The position numbers were made by a program, and so were the translations under genes. The notes under the pieces were generated by a model. That model did no database searches. It was not told the origin of the DNA and was given only the letters and a program-made list of their open reading frames with translations. This document shows, piece by piece, positions 1-8,027 of a DNA stretch of 30,025 nt (the stretch's first letter is position 1; every line of letters begins with the position of its first letter). This stretch comes from CAYGFH01 sp964356315 (GTDB lineage: Bacteria > Patescibacteriota > Microgenomatia > UBA10105 > UBA927): the NCBI GenBank assembly GCA_964356315.1, contig CAYHHA010000021.1, positions 1 to 30,025 on the forward strand, in the 5' to 3' direction.

Positions 1-54
1 CTTAGAGCTTAGAGCTTAGAGCTTAGAGCTTAGAGCTTAGAGCTTAGAGCTTAG
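1..54. repeat. Heptanucleotide tandem repeat (CTTAGAG)n at the window edge
   Basis: Seven perfect head-to-tail copies of CTTAGAG occupy 1-49 and a partial CTTAG follows at 50-54. The array begins at the first base, so its true length is unknown. It ends about 8 bp before the -10 box of the first gene, so the -35 region of that promoter would fall inside or next to the array. Copy number may vary by strand slippage; that is inference. Confidence 0.95.
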
Positions 55-62
55 TAGAGCTA

Positions 63-68
63 TATAAT
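63..68 (+). promoter_or_regulatory. -10 box of the RodZ-like gene
   Basis: A perfect TATAAT ends 28 nt before the ATG at 97, predicting a leader of about 20 nt. No good -35 hexamer lies at 16-18 bp because the CTTAGAG array occupies that position. No Shine-Dalgarno sequence is visible before the ATG. Confidence 0.45.
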
Positions 69-96
69 ATTATTTGTTCTTTATCAAATATTTCGT

Positions 97-732
97 ATGA
101 AAACTGTCGGACAAATGTTAAAAGAAGCTCGTGAAGAGAAAAAATTTACCCTCGAAGATATTGAGAAGGGAACAAAAATCCGCTTAAAATTTCTCACCGC
201 AATCGAATCAGACGAATTTTCCATCATGCCGTCTCAGTCGTATGTAAAAGGATTTATAAAAAATTATAGTGAATTTGTCGGATTAAACAGTAAGATAGTA
301 TTGGCATTTTTTCGCAGACAAACGGTGGATGCCCCCAAGTCACATTTATTGCCGACTGGCATGGCAACTCCTCTGAATCGAAGTCCGTTTCAACTTACTC
401 CAGGAAAATTTATTTTTATCATGGTTAGCATTTTAGTGTCGCTGTTTCTCTCGTACTTGTTTATCCAATATCAAACGCTTCAGAAGTTACCAGAGTTGGT
501 CATAGATAGCCCAGTGAATCAGGAAGTATTTTCTGATACCCGTGTGGATGTGCTTGGAAAAACAGACTCAGACTCCACCGTGACGATAAATGGAGTGAGC
601 GTGTTGGTCCGACCGGATGGGAAATTTTTTGATCAAATTAGCGTAGAACCAGGGATAAATACGCTGACAATTATAGCCTCTAGCAGGCTTGGAAAAACAA
701 CCACAAAAACACTGAAAATTGGAGTGAAATAG
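97..732 (+). CDS. RodZ-like helix-turn-helix membrane protein
   Basis: 211 residues. Residues 1-75 form a Cro/CI-type HTH of the HTH_25/RodZ kind (TVGQMLKEAREEKKFTLEDI, then a YVKGFIKNYSEF-like helix). A basic, Pro-containing linker follows, then one membrane segment at about 102-125. The outer domain (about 133-211) resembles a small bacterial Ig-like fold, with SPVNQEVF, VTINGV, GKF and PGINTLTI strands. In RodZ the HTH sits in the cytoplasm and contacts MreB, while the outer domain faces the envelope. Whether MreB exists here cannot be seen. Family assignment is good; a cell-shape role is inference. A membrane-anchored regulator is the alternative. Confidence 0.8.
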   Translation: MKTVGQMLKEAREEKKFTLEDIEKGTKIRLKFLTAIESDEFSIMPSQSYVKGFIKNYSEFVGLNSKIVLAFFRRQTVDAPKSHLLPTGMATPLNRSPFQLTPGKFIFIMVSILVSLFLSYLFIQYQTLQKLPELVIDSPVNQEVFSDTRVDVLGKTDSDSTVTINGVSVLVRPDGKFFDQISVEPGINTLTIIASSRLGKTTTKTLKIGVK

Positions 733-747
733 CAGATGGTGAAGGCA

Positions 748-775
748 TTGACAGTTGGAGTAATTTGCGTAATAC
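748..775 (+). promoter_or_regulatory. Promoter TTGACA-16-TAATAC before the DUF948-like gene
   Basis: TTGACA at 748-753 is followed by a 16-nt spacer and TAATAC at 770-775; a 17-nt reading gives AATACT. The expected start is near 782, about 30 nt before the ATG at 812. No Shine-Dalgarno sequence is evident. A second AT-rich element (TATATT, 796-801) lies 10 nt before the ATG. Confidence 0.5.
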
Positions 776-811
776 TTGGAACATAAATAGTGTCGTATAT
801 TTGCTCTGCCC

Positions 812-1072
812 ATGGATCCTATACAACTTACCATCGTTATCGTTAGCGTAACCCTTACAATTCTTCTTGTCGTGTTGGGTATTCAGGTGTATTTTATCTT
901 AAAAGAAATCCGTTTTTCTGTGCAAAAAACAAATAAAATGCTTGATGATGCTGGAAAAGTGAGTGGAACGGTTAGCGATGGGGTCACGAGCATGTCAGGC
1001 TTTATGAATGGCATTAGATCAGGCTTACAGATGATTACCGCGATACAAAATAAAGGAGAGAAAAATGACTGA
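812..1072 (+). CDS. Small membrane-anchored protein, DUF948-like
   Basis: 86 residues. One N-terminal membrane helix (about 5-30, rich in I, V, T and L) is followed by an amphipathic, Ser/Thr-rich helical region with no Cys. The pattern 'TM then EIRFSVQKTNKMLDDAGKV' resembles DUF948-type envelope proteins, which often precede YtxH-like proteins. Its last codons overlap the next gene by 8 nt (1065-1072), so the two are probably translationally coupled. No catalytic motif is visible. The function is unknown; a structural envelope or stress role is a guess from the neighbour. Confidence 0.7.
   Translation: MDPIQLTIVIVSVTLTILLVVLGIQVYFILKEIRFSVQKTNKMLDDAGKVSGTVSDGVTSMSGFMNGIRSGLQMITAIQNKGEKND
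1052..1058 (+). promoter_or_regulatory. Shine-Dalgarno site of the YtxH-like gene
   Basis: AAAGGAG sits 6 nt before the ATG at 1065, inside the end of the upstream gene. It shows that SD-led initiation is used for internal operon genes. Confidence 0.75.
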
Positions 1073-1469
1073 AGGACGAACTAGAGACGAATCGAAATTT
1101 TTGTTAGGGCTTTTTTTGGGCGGTATAATTGGGGCGCTCATAATATTTTTCCTCGGTACAAAGGAAGGGAAAAAAGCGGGAAAAGTATTGGAAGAAAAAG
1201 GAAAAGATGCTCTTGATGACTTGCATGGAGCAGTGAATGAATTGCAACAAAAAGGAAAAGAATTGGTAAAACAAGGCGAGAGTATTAAAGAAAAAATAGT
1301 TGAAAATATAGAGCACTCAAAAGATGAACTGGCTGAAACGACCACGGAAAAGCTTGAGAGCGCATTATCCAAAATCGAAGAACTCCAAGAACAGAGCATG
1401 GTGACCACTGCGGAAATCCGAAAGAGGTTTTTCAAAAACGTCCCAAAGAAGAGCTCTACATATCGCTAG
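1065..1469 (+). CDS. YtxH-like membrane-anchored helical protein
   Basis: 134 residues. A glycine-rich membrane helix at about 13-31 (LLGLFLGGIIGALIIFFLG) is followed at once by GTKEGKKAGK, the typical YtxH pattern. A long charged, Lys/Glu-rich coiled-coil-like region fills about 35-125. Family members are general-stress or envelope proteins without known catalysis. The start is set by an AAAGGAG site at 1052-1058. It overlaps the preceding gene and likely shares its promoter. The Lys-rich end (KRFFKNVPKKSS) may bind nucleic acid or phospholipid, which is speculation. Confidence 0.75.
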   Translation: MTEGRTRDESKFLLGLFLGGIIGALIIFFLGTKEGKKAGKVLEEKGKDALDDLHGAVNELQQKGKELVKQGESIKEKIVENIEHSKDELAETTTEKLESALSKIEELQEQSMVTTAEIRKRFFKNVPKKSSTYR

Positions 1470-1494
1470 CATTTATTCTCTGACTCTTTTGCGT

Positions 1495-1500
1495 TATAAT
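1495..1500 (+). promoter_or_regulatory. -10 box of alaS, leaderless arrangement
   Basis: A perfect TATAAT lies 7 nt before the ATG at 1508. The transcript would start at or within a base or two of the ATG, and no Shine-Dalgarno sequence is present. The -35 region (around 1472-1477, TTTATT) is weak. Confidence 0.6.
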
Positions 1501-1507
1501 TCCGTAT

Positions 1508-3367
1508 ATGAATTCTAAGGACGTCAGATCTGCATATCTTTCTTTTTTCAAAAAACAGGGACATAAAGAAATACCTTCGGCTAACGTGGTCCCTGAAAAT
1601 GATCCAACGACGCTTTTTACCAGTAGTGGTATGCAACCGCTTATCCCATATCTACTCGGTGCTAGTCATCCGTTGGGAACACGGCTTGTAAATAGTCAGA
1701 AATCGTTTCGAGCGCAGGATATTGATGAAGTGGGAGACAACAGACACACAACTTTTTTTGAAATGCTCGGGAATTGGTCCTTAGGTGATTATTTTAAAAA
1801 AGAACAACTTCCGTGGATTTTTACGTTTTTAACAAAAGAGCTTGGACTAGATCCGAAGCGATTGTTTGTGACTGTGTTTGAAGGTAATGATCAGGTGCCA
1901 AAGGATACTGATGCTATAGATATCTGGAAAGATGTTTTTAGCAACGTTGGAATTGACGCAAAAGAAGGTGAGCGCATTTTTGCCTATCCTGCAAAAAAGA
2001 ATTGGTGGAGCAGAAGTGGAGAGCCAGAAAAAATGCCACCTGGTGAGCCTGGGGGTCCTGATAGTGAAGTGTTTTTTGATTTTGGAGAAGCGTTAGGACA
2101 TCACGCCAAGAGTCAGTATAAGCATGAGAAGTGCCATCCTAATTGCGATTGCGGTCGGTTTATGGAGATCGCCAATTCTGTTTTTATGCAATATAAAAAA
2201 CAGGAAGATGGATCTTTGGTGGAGCTTTCTCAGAAAAATGTGGATTTTGGTGGCGGATTAGAACGTCAAGTTGCAGTGACAAACAATACCTCTGATGTGT
2301 TCACCACCGACATGTTTACTCCTATTATTTCTATTCTTGAATCATCCAGTCATAAAACGTATGGAGAAAACATAGAAGTAACCAGAGCAATGAGGATTAT
2401 CGCTGATCATATGCGGGCAAGTGTCATGATGATGGCAGATGGCGTGCTTCCATCGAATAAGACGCAAGGATATGTACTGCGCAGGCTTATAAGACGCTCT
2501 CTTATGTACGGAAGAAAACTAGGACTACCAAAAGATCTATTGTACATAGGGCAAGTGGTGGAACCGATCGCTGAAGTCTATGAACATGCGTATCCAACGG
2601 TTGTTGAAAAAGCAGCTGAAATAAAATTATTGCTTCAGGAAGAGGCGCTCCGATTTGGAAAAACGCTTGAACGGGGCATTGCTGAAATTGATAAAATTCC
2701 TGAGTTAGATGGAAAAATAGCATTCACCCTCTATGAAACGTATGGATTTCCTTGGGAGATGACCGTTGAGGTTGCGACGGAAAAAGGACAACACGTGGAT
2801 AGAGGACAATTTGAAGAAGAATTTAAAAAACATCAAGCACTTTCGAGAACCGCGGCCAAGGGAATGTTTAAAGGTGGACTTGCCGATCATAGTGAGCAGA
2901 CAACCAGGCTTCATACCGCTCATCATCTCTTATTGTCATCACTTCAGAAAATCGTTGATCCTACTATTAAACAACGGGGCAGTAACATCACCGCAGAGCG
3001 GTTGCGAATTGACGTAAATTTTCCCAGAAAATTTACTCCGGAAGAACTCTGCGCAATCGAGGTGATGGTGAATAAAAAAATTCAAGAACAACTCACTGTA
3101 CAAAATATTGCAATGAAAAAATCAGACGCCGAAACAATCGGAGCACAAATGGAATTTGGACAAAAATATCCTGAGAAAGTAAGTGTGTATTTTATCGGAC
3201 TTCAGCCTTCTATATCGCCTGAATCCGCAACTCCAGTTGATTATTTTTCAGCGGAATTTTGCGGAGGGCCGCATGTGAAAAATACTAAAGAATTGGGAGT
3301 GTTTAAAATACTCAAAGAAGAATCTTCTGGGTCAGGGATCCGTCGTATTTACGGCACGCTATCGTAA
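1508..3367 (+). CDS. alaS: Alanyl-tRNA synthetase without C-Ala domain
   Basis: 619 residues, against roughly 870 for typical bacterial AlaRS. The class II catalytic core spans about 1-245 (TSSGMQPLIPYL near 38-49; FFEMLGNWSLGDYFKK near 83-98), followed by the helical tRNA-recognition region to about 450. The editing domain follows: HTAHH supplies H469 and H473, and CGGPH supplies C585 and H589, the four zinc ligands expected for clearing Ser- or Gly-tRNA(Ala). The protein ends soon after the editing domain (IRRIYGTLS), so the coiled coil and C-Ala domain are absent. This is no frameshift: the reading frame closes normally with TAA and the next promoter follows. A CHPNCDCG cluster at 209-216 may bind an additional metal. 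It charges tRNA(Ala) in the cytoplasm. Confidence 0.95.
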   Translation: MNSKDVRSAYLSFFKKQGHKEIPSANVVPENDPTTLFTSSGMQPLIPYLLGASHPLGTRLVNSQKSFRAQDIDEVGDNRHTTFFEMLGNWSLGDYFKKEQLPWIFTFLTKELGLDPKRLFVTVFEGNDQVPKDTDAIDIWKDVFSNVGIDAKEGERIFAYPAKKNWWSRSGEPEKMPPGEPGGPDSEVFFDFGEALGHHAKSQYKHEKCHPNCDCGRFMEIANSVFMQYKKQEDGSLVELSQKNVDFGGGLERQVAVTNNTSDVFTTDMFTPIISILESSSHKTYGENIEVTRAMRIIADHMRASVMMMADGVLPSNKTQGYVLRRLIRRSLMYGRKLGLPKDLLYIGQVVEPIAEVYEHAYPTVVEKAAEIKLLLQEEALRFGKTLERGIAEIDKIPELDGKIAFTLYETYGFPWEMTVEVATEKGQHVDRGQFEEEFKKHQALSRTAAKGMFKGGLADHSEQTTRLHTAHHLLLSSLQKIVDPTIKQRGSNITAERLRIDVNFPRKFTPEELCAIEVMVNKKIQEQLTVQNIAMKKSDAETIGAQMEFGQKYPEKVSVYFIGLQPSISPESATPVDYFSAEFCGGPHVKNTKELGVFKILKEESSGSGIRRIYGTLS

Positions 3368-3378
3368 AAAACGATAAT

Positions 3379-3431
3379 CGCGTTGGCTTTCTCATCTCTG
3401 TAAAATATCGTATCTTGTTGCTTCCAACGCG
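3379..3431 (+). other. Inverted repeat between alaS and the PilM/J-like gene
   Basis: CGCGTTGG at 3379-3386 and CCAACGCG at 3424-3431 form a perfect 8-bp inverted repeat with a 37-nt loop. No T-run follows directly, so it is not a canonical terminator. It lies within the 112-nt gap after alaS; function unknown. Confidence 0.5.
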
Positions 3432-3462
3432 CGAGATTGCTACTATGGTACTAGCGAGGCGC

Positions 3463-3471
3463 TGTTATCTT
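3463..3471 (+). promoter_or_regulatory. Possible extended -10 (TGTTATCTT) of the PilM/J-like operon
   Basis: TGTTATCTT fits a TGnTAnnnT extended -10 element and ends 8 nt before the ATG at 3480, again predicting a leaderless or near-leaderless mRNA. No convincing -35 is visible and the match to TATAAT is only partial. Confidence 0.35.
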
Positions 3472-3479
3472 TTTTCGTT

Positions 3480-5939
3480 ATGAAATTACCTGGAATATTT
3501 CAATCTCTGTTTAAGGGTCAGGGTGAAACGCGTGAAGTGTATGTATCACTCTATCTAGATACCCTACAGGTAGCTGGATCTTTTTTTACCATTGATCGAG
3601 ATGGTGTTGTTCATGTGTTGGCTTCTCGAAGTGAAGTGTTGAAAAATAATTCATGGGAAGAACGAGGGGTTGTGGTTGATGAAATTTTAGGAATGCTTGA
3701 AGAAAAAACTGGACACACTGACGTCACAAAAGCGATTTTAGGATTGCCTCCCGCATATTTAACCGATACAGGTGAAATCCAAAAGGACGTCCGCGTGCAC
3801 ATAAAACAATTTATGGCCGAACTGGAATTGAAAGCCATAGGATTTGTCCCTTTGCAACAGGCCATCATATATAAAATGAGATTTGATGAAGGAGTTCCAC
3901 CGAGCGTTATACTATTGGGTATCAATAGCCATGGCATCGAAGTGGGAGTCTACAAAGTAGGTGAGCTTTCAGGAGTTAGACAAATTGAAAAACTTGAGGA
4001 TATCGTCGGAATTGTCGAGCAAGGGCTTCGTAGTTTTACCGATATTGAAGTGCTTCCAGCGAGGATATTACTCTATGGTTCGCGTCAAGAGGAGTTGGAA
4101 GATATTAAAGCGAAATTATTAAAGCATCAGTGGACTTCAAAGGTTAATTTTTTGCATTTTCCTAAAATAGAAACCATATCTGAGGCTAGTATTGTAGAGT
4201 CTATATCATTTGCTGGCGCAAGTGAATTAGGAGCTGCTATGACAGAAATTGAAGCGACTTCTGAAGATGCAGTTGCTGAGGTGGTGTCACCTCAAACGAA
4301 CGAGAGAAAAGAGGAAATTTCAACGGGGAAATCAGACACCATCGATGAACTTTCTGCTGAATCTGATAATCAAGACAAAGAAAATGTATCAAATGGTCAA
4401 GAAGTGGAAACTTTGGAAGAAGATACTCATATAGCTATCGCTGACGTAACTCCCCTCAGTCCTATGGGGTCAGTTGAAGATCAAATGACTGAGGAAGTTG
4501 CCGAAGCACAGGAAGTTATTTCTGAAGATTTTTCGATCGATTCTGTGACTGCATCTGATGATAATGTCGTTATGGTGGACGCAGAGTCGTTGGGATTTAA
4601 AAAAGATGTTGATGTTCTTGAGGAGGCTAATCAAAAACAAGCATCTCTTCAACAGGTCGTAGAACAAGAGGATGAATTTGCCGAAGAGGATGATGAACAA
4701 GACTCAGAAGAGGAACAAGAAGATTCAAAATTTTCGGCTTCTTCCTTATTTTCCGGATCAAAAATTTCCTCATTTTTTGCAGGGATATTCAGTCATTTTA
4801 GCGGAAAAAAACCCATCGTCTGGATAGCGCTCGGAATCATAGTTCTCTTTATACTATTGGGTTCACTCTATTGGTTTTTGCCCCATGCAACAGTGACGGT
4901 GTTACAAATCCCTAAGTCGTTTGAAACAACACAAGTGATTACTATCGATCCCGTAGCGACAACCGTTGACGCAGAGGGTGGAATCGTACCTGGCCGTAAA
5001 CGAGACAAAGCGGAGACAGGAGAGAAAACGGTGCAGGTGAACGGGAAGAAAAACGTCGGTGACCCAGCGAAAGGAAGTGTGACGATCTATAATAAAGCAG
5101 TTTCGAGCAAGACATTTAAAAAAGGATCTCTAGTGTCTGCGGGTTCGCTACAATTTACCCTTGATGAAGACGTACAAGTTGCATCGGCGAGCGAGAGCAT
5201 AGGATCTCTTACGTTTGGAAAATCAGATGTACGAGTGACGGCTGTGGCAATAGGGACACAGAGTAATATAACATCAGGATCTGAATTTAATTTCAAAGAT
5301 ATAGGCTCCACGACCGCAATCGCGCGAAATGAAAAAGCATTTTCAGGGGGAACGAGTCGTGAAATCACTGTTGTGTCCCGTGCTGACTATGATGCATTTG
5401 TAAAAACTGTGTCTGAAGAATTAATCCAACAAGCAAAACAAGGGTTTAATCAGGTGGTAACAGGAAGTGAAAAAATTATCGATGCTACGATAAAAACAAC
5501 GGTAACAGAAAAAGTGTTTAATCAGGAAATTGACGAGGAAGCAAAACAATTGCAAGGAAAATTAACCGTCACGATAAGCGGTATTGCATATACTGAAGCT
5601 GATGTTAGAGCGCTTCTTTCTTCTCTTTCGTCAAGTCAGATCCCCACAGGGTATACGGTAAATGATGCTAAAACCACTGTAACCGTCAGTAATATTCAGA
5701 TAAAGAAAGATGGAAAAATTACTGCAAAAGCTACTATGAGTGCGTATGCACTGCCTACTATAGACGTTGAAAAAATTCAAAAAGATATTGCAGGTAAGAA
5801 CATTTCCTTTGTGAAACAGTATGTGCAGACATTGCCTGGTGTTGGAGGTGTGGAATTAGGATTTAGTTATAGTCCAACTAAAGGAACGTTACCACTCAAT
5901 AAGAAGAATATTTTAGTACGAATTTCAGTCATGGAGTAA
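3480..5939 (+). CDS. PilM-like / baseplate-J-like membrane fusion protein
   Basis: 819 residues in three parts. Residues 1-250 resemble the actin-like ATPase fold of PilM/FtsA (EVYVSLYLDT phosphate-loop-like start, VTKAILGLPPAYL, a Gly-rich ILLGINSHGIEVGVYK strand). About 255-425 is a low-complexity linker very rich in Glu, Asp and Ser. One membrane helix lies at about 445-467 (VWIALGIIVLFILLGSLYWF). The outer part (about 468-819) has repeats like those of CPR proteins annotated 'baseplate J/gp47' (GSVTIYNKAVSSKTFKKGSL, FTLDEDVQVASAS). It heads an operon with a sortase 6 nt downstream, which suggests a surface assembly. The domain names are recognised by pattern only; the N-terminal assignment is less sure than the outer domain. 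Confidence 0.65.
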   Translation: MKLPGIFQSLFKGQGETREVYVSLYLDTLQVAGSFFTIDRDGVVHVLASRSEVLKNNSWEERGVVVDEILGMLEEKTGHTDVTKAILGLPPAYLTDTGEIQKDVRVHIKQFMAELELKAIGFVPLQQAIIYKMRFDEGVPPSVILLGINSHGIEVGVYKVGELSGVRQIEKLEDIVGIVEQGLRSFTDIEVLPARILLYGSRQEELEDIKAKLLKHQWTSKVNFLHFPKIETISEASIVESISFAGASELGAAMTEIEATSEDAVAEVVSPQTNERKEEISTGKSDTIDELSAESDNQDKENVSNGQEVETLEEDTHIAIADVTPLSPMGSVEDQMTEEVAEAQEVISEDFSIDSVTASDDNVVMVDAESLGFKKDVDVLEEANQKQASLQQVVEQEDEFAEEDDEQDSEEEQEDSKFSASSLFSGSKISSFFAGIFSHFSGKKPIVWIALGIIVLFILLGSLYWFLPHATVTVLQIPKSFETTQVITIDPVATTVDAEGGIVPGRKRDKAETGEKTVQVNGKKNVGDPAKGSVTIYNKAVSSKTFKKGSLVSAGSLQFTLDEDVQVASASESIGSLTFGKSDVRVTAVAIGTQSNITSGSEFNFKDIGSTTAIARNEKAFSGGTSREITVVSRADYDAFVKTVSEELIQQAKQGFNQVVTGSEKIIDATIKTTVTEKVFNQEIDEEAKQLQGKLTVTISGIAYTEADVRALLSSLSSSQIPTGYTVNDAKTTVTVSNIQIKKDGKITAKATMSAYALPTIDVEKIQKDIAGKNISFVKQYVQTLPGVGGVELGFSYSPTKGTLPLNKKNILVRISVME

Positions 5940-5945
5940 ACAGCT

Positions 5946-6695
5946 ATGCCTCTTTATAGATATGTGAAAGCACCAGCCGCTCGCATACGTATTAGGAGTA
6001 AAAGGTCTTTCACCTTGTCACTTTCTATTATTAGTTTAGGCATCGGTGTCATCATGTGGGTAGTTTGGCCAATTTTGTCGTTTAGTGCATTTTCTGAACA
6101 ATCGCTTTCTGCAACTATTACCCCTATAGATGAAACTGCGAAAACAATAGTCAGCTCTCCTTTGTCGTCAATCGCCTACGCTGCGACAGGACCTGAGAAA
6201 TATGTAGTAGATGCTGCTTCTGATTATACAAACGTGAATGCTTGGTATCCTGCTGTCCCACAACAGCAAAAAAAATCCGATGTTACTATGTATACGTTGT
6301 CAATTCCAAAACTAAAAATTAAAAACGCTATTGTCCAAATTGCTGGAGATGATCTTAATTCGAGTCTGGTGCATTATGGAGGAACAGGATTACCAGGTCA
6401 GTATGGAAGTGGTGTTGTATTTGGTCACTCCATGTTGCCACAATTTTATTCTCCTTCCAACTATAAAAGTATTTTTTCACTGATACCTACATTAAAAGAA
6501 GGGGACGATATCTTGGTGAATTATGATGGTGTGGAATACAGATACACGATCTATAGCATGGTGGTTATTGATCCTACTGACTTAAGTGTATTGGAACAAC
6601 GATTTGATAATAGCTACTTGGCTCTTGTGACCTGTGTTCCTCCAGGTACCTACTGGAAGAGATTGAATGTTCATGCTAAGCTAAATACTCTGTAA
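5946..6695 (+). CDS. Sortase family transpeptidase
   Basis: 249 residues. A membrane helix lies at about 22-47, followed by a linker, then the sortase beta-barrel from about 113. The catalytic triad can be read directly: H161 in GVVFGHSML, C230 in LALVTCVPPG (the TLxTC signature) and R239 in YWKRLNVHAK. Sortases cleave sorting signals and join proteins to the cell surface; class D/E is possible but not resolved. GGAG at 5933-5936 lies 9 nt before the ATG. The stop overlaps the next start (TAATG at 6693-6697), so the downstream gene is coupled. The protein with the matching sorting signal was not recognised in this window. Confidence 0.9.
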   Translation: MPLYRYVKAPAARIRIRSKRSFTLSLSIISLGIGVIMWVVWPILSFSAFSEQSLSATITPIDETAKTIVSSPLSSIAYAATGPEKYVVDAASDYTNVNAWYPAVPQQQKKSDVTMYTLSIPKLKIKNAIVQIAGDDLNSSLVHYGGTGLPGQYGSGVVFGHSMLPQFYSPSNYKSIFSLIPTLKEGDDILVNYDGVEYRYTIYSMVVIDPTDLSVLEQRFDNSYLALVTCVPPGTYWKRLNVHAKLNTL

Positions 6696-7951
6696 TGCAA
6701 ACAACACAACAACAAGCTGCCATCGAAGCGATCAAAAAGAAACTCACCGGTAAATCGTTATCGTATCGTGAGATCTACTCTATCATGGATGAAATATCAT
6801 CCAATCGTTTGGGTCCCGTGTTGACCACGTATTTTGCTGCCGCTGGGTTTACTGAAGGATTTTCTGATGAAGAGCTTTATTTTTTGACAAAAGCGATGGT
6901 TGAAACAGGGCCCGTGCTTCATTTTCACGGAATTGTCGCTGATAAACACTCTGTCGGAGGTGTCGCAGGAACCAGAACATCTATGATAGTTGTGCCGATT
7001 ATTGCAGCTGCAGGGTATCAGATTCCAAAAACATCCTCACGTGCAATAACATCACCTGCAGGTACTGCAGATACGATGGAGGTGCTTGCCCCTGTGACAT
7101 TTGTCCCACGACAGATAGAGCGTTTGGTGGATAAAGTGGGAGGATGTATCGTGTGGGGTGGACATGTGGGACTTGCTCCTGCTGATGATATCATCATACA
7201 GGTAGAACAACCGTTGGCATACGAATCTTTTGATAAAATTATCGTATCTATTATGGCGAAAAAGGTTGCCTCTGGAGCAACGCATTTGGTTTTGGATGTA
7301 CCGGTTGGAAAAACAATGAAAGTACAACATGAAAAAGATGCAGAAATTATTAAACGAAAGTTTACTTTACTGGCCAATAAATTTGGTATTAAGGTACATG
7401 TTGATATCAACGCGATACGGCAAAATGCTGGTCGTGGTATAGGCCCAACCCTTGAAGTTCGAGACATATTGGAAGTTCTTGAGCAGAAGGTAAATCGATT
7501 AATTCCATTGGAGGATAAGGCGGTACGACTTGCCGGAGAATTATTAGACATGTGTTTAAAAGACTCTCGTAAACCCTCTATATCTGGTGAGGTCTTGGCT
7601 CGTAGCATGCTCACCAATGGTAAGGCGCTTTCTAAGTTTAAAGAAATTATTCGAGCGCAAGGTGGAGATCCAGATGTTGATTCTATGCATATACATAATC
7701 CGAAATTTTCGTACGAGTTAAAATCGTCCCGAAAAGGAACTGTTCATGCTATCGAAAATCACCAGATAACAGTTATTTGTCGAATACTTGGTTGTCCCCA
7801 CGATAAAAAAGGTGGTATATATCTGAATACGAAACTCGATGATCATGTCGATAAAAATGATGTGCTTTGTACGCTCTACAGCTCAAATGAATGGAGATTG
7901 AAAGAAGCGGTTGAAACGCTTCGAAATGTCCCAATTTATTCAATACTATAG
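6695..7951 (+). CDS. Thymidine phosphorylase family enzyme, AMP phosphorylase-type
   Basis: 418 residues. The phosphate-site motif DKHSVGGVAGTR lies at 83-94. The family signature SSRAITSPAGTADTMEVL at 114-131 is closer to archaeal AMP phosphorylases than to DeoA (which reads SGRgLghTGGTlDkLE). A C-terminal barrel-sandwich region is present (GCPHDKKGGIYL and VDKNDVLCTLYS). Archaeal AMP phosphorylases carry an additional N-terminal domain of roughly 80 residues that is missing here. The enzyme would phosphorolyse a nucleotide or nucleoside to base plus ribose phosphate; AMP as substrate is inferred from the signature. It starts inside the sortase stop codon with no separate SD, so coupling is likely. 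A terminator-like element follows at 7963. Confidence 0.85.
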   Translation: MQTTQQQAAIEAIKKKLTGKSLSYREIYSIMDEISSNRLGPVLTTYFAAAGFTEGFSDEELYFLTKAMVETGPVLHFHGIVADKHSVGGVAGTRTSMIVVPIIAAAGYQIPKTSSRAITSPAGTADTMEVLAPVTFVPRQIERLVDKVGGCIVWGGHVGLAPADDIIIQVEQPLAYESFDKIIVSIMAKKVASGATHLVLDVPVGKTMKVQHEKDAEIIKRKFTLLANKFGIKVHVDINAIRQNAGRGIGPTLEVRDILEVLEQKVNRLIPLEDKAVRLAGELLDMCLKDSRKPSISGEVLARSMLTNGKALSKFKEIIRAQGGDPDVDSMHIHNPKFSYELKSSRKGTVHAIENHQITVICRILGCPHDKKGGIYLNTKLDDHVDKNDVLCTLYSSNEWRLKEAVETLRNVPIYSIL

Positions 7952-7962
7952 ATCATTCTGAT

Positions 7963-7987
7963 TCCCAGCTTTTTAGAGGGATTTTTT
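7963..7987 (+). terminator. Intrinsic terminator after the phosphorylase gene
   Basis: TCCC at 7963-7966 pairs with GGGA at 7978-7981. A short inner CT/AG pairing closes a TTTT loop, with a small internal loop between the two stems. Six T residues follow (7982-7987). The stem is weak but the T-run and the position 12 nt after the stop codon fit. Confidence 0.55.
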
Positions 7988-8014
7988 CGCATATACGACA
8001 TAAACGTGAGATAA

Positions 8015-8020
8015 TATGAT
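8015..8020 (+). promoter_or_regulatory. -10-like box before the 32-residue micro-ORF
   Basis: TATGAT lies 7 nt before the ATG at 8028, the same spacing seen before several well-supported genes in the window. No convincing -35 was identified. Confidence 0.4.
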
Positions 8021-8027
8021 CGTACGT

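Noticed and set aside
1025..1435. 136-codon minus-strand frame over the YtxH-like gene
   Set aside because: It is a shadow of the Lys/Glu-rich plus-strand gene, rich in Ser and Phe, and has no promoter or RBS.
7018..7617. 199-codon open frame on the minus strand
   Set aside because: It lies fully inside the phosphorylase gene, whose plus-strand protein has clear family motifs; the antisense product is Ser/Thr-rich with no recognisable domain.
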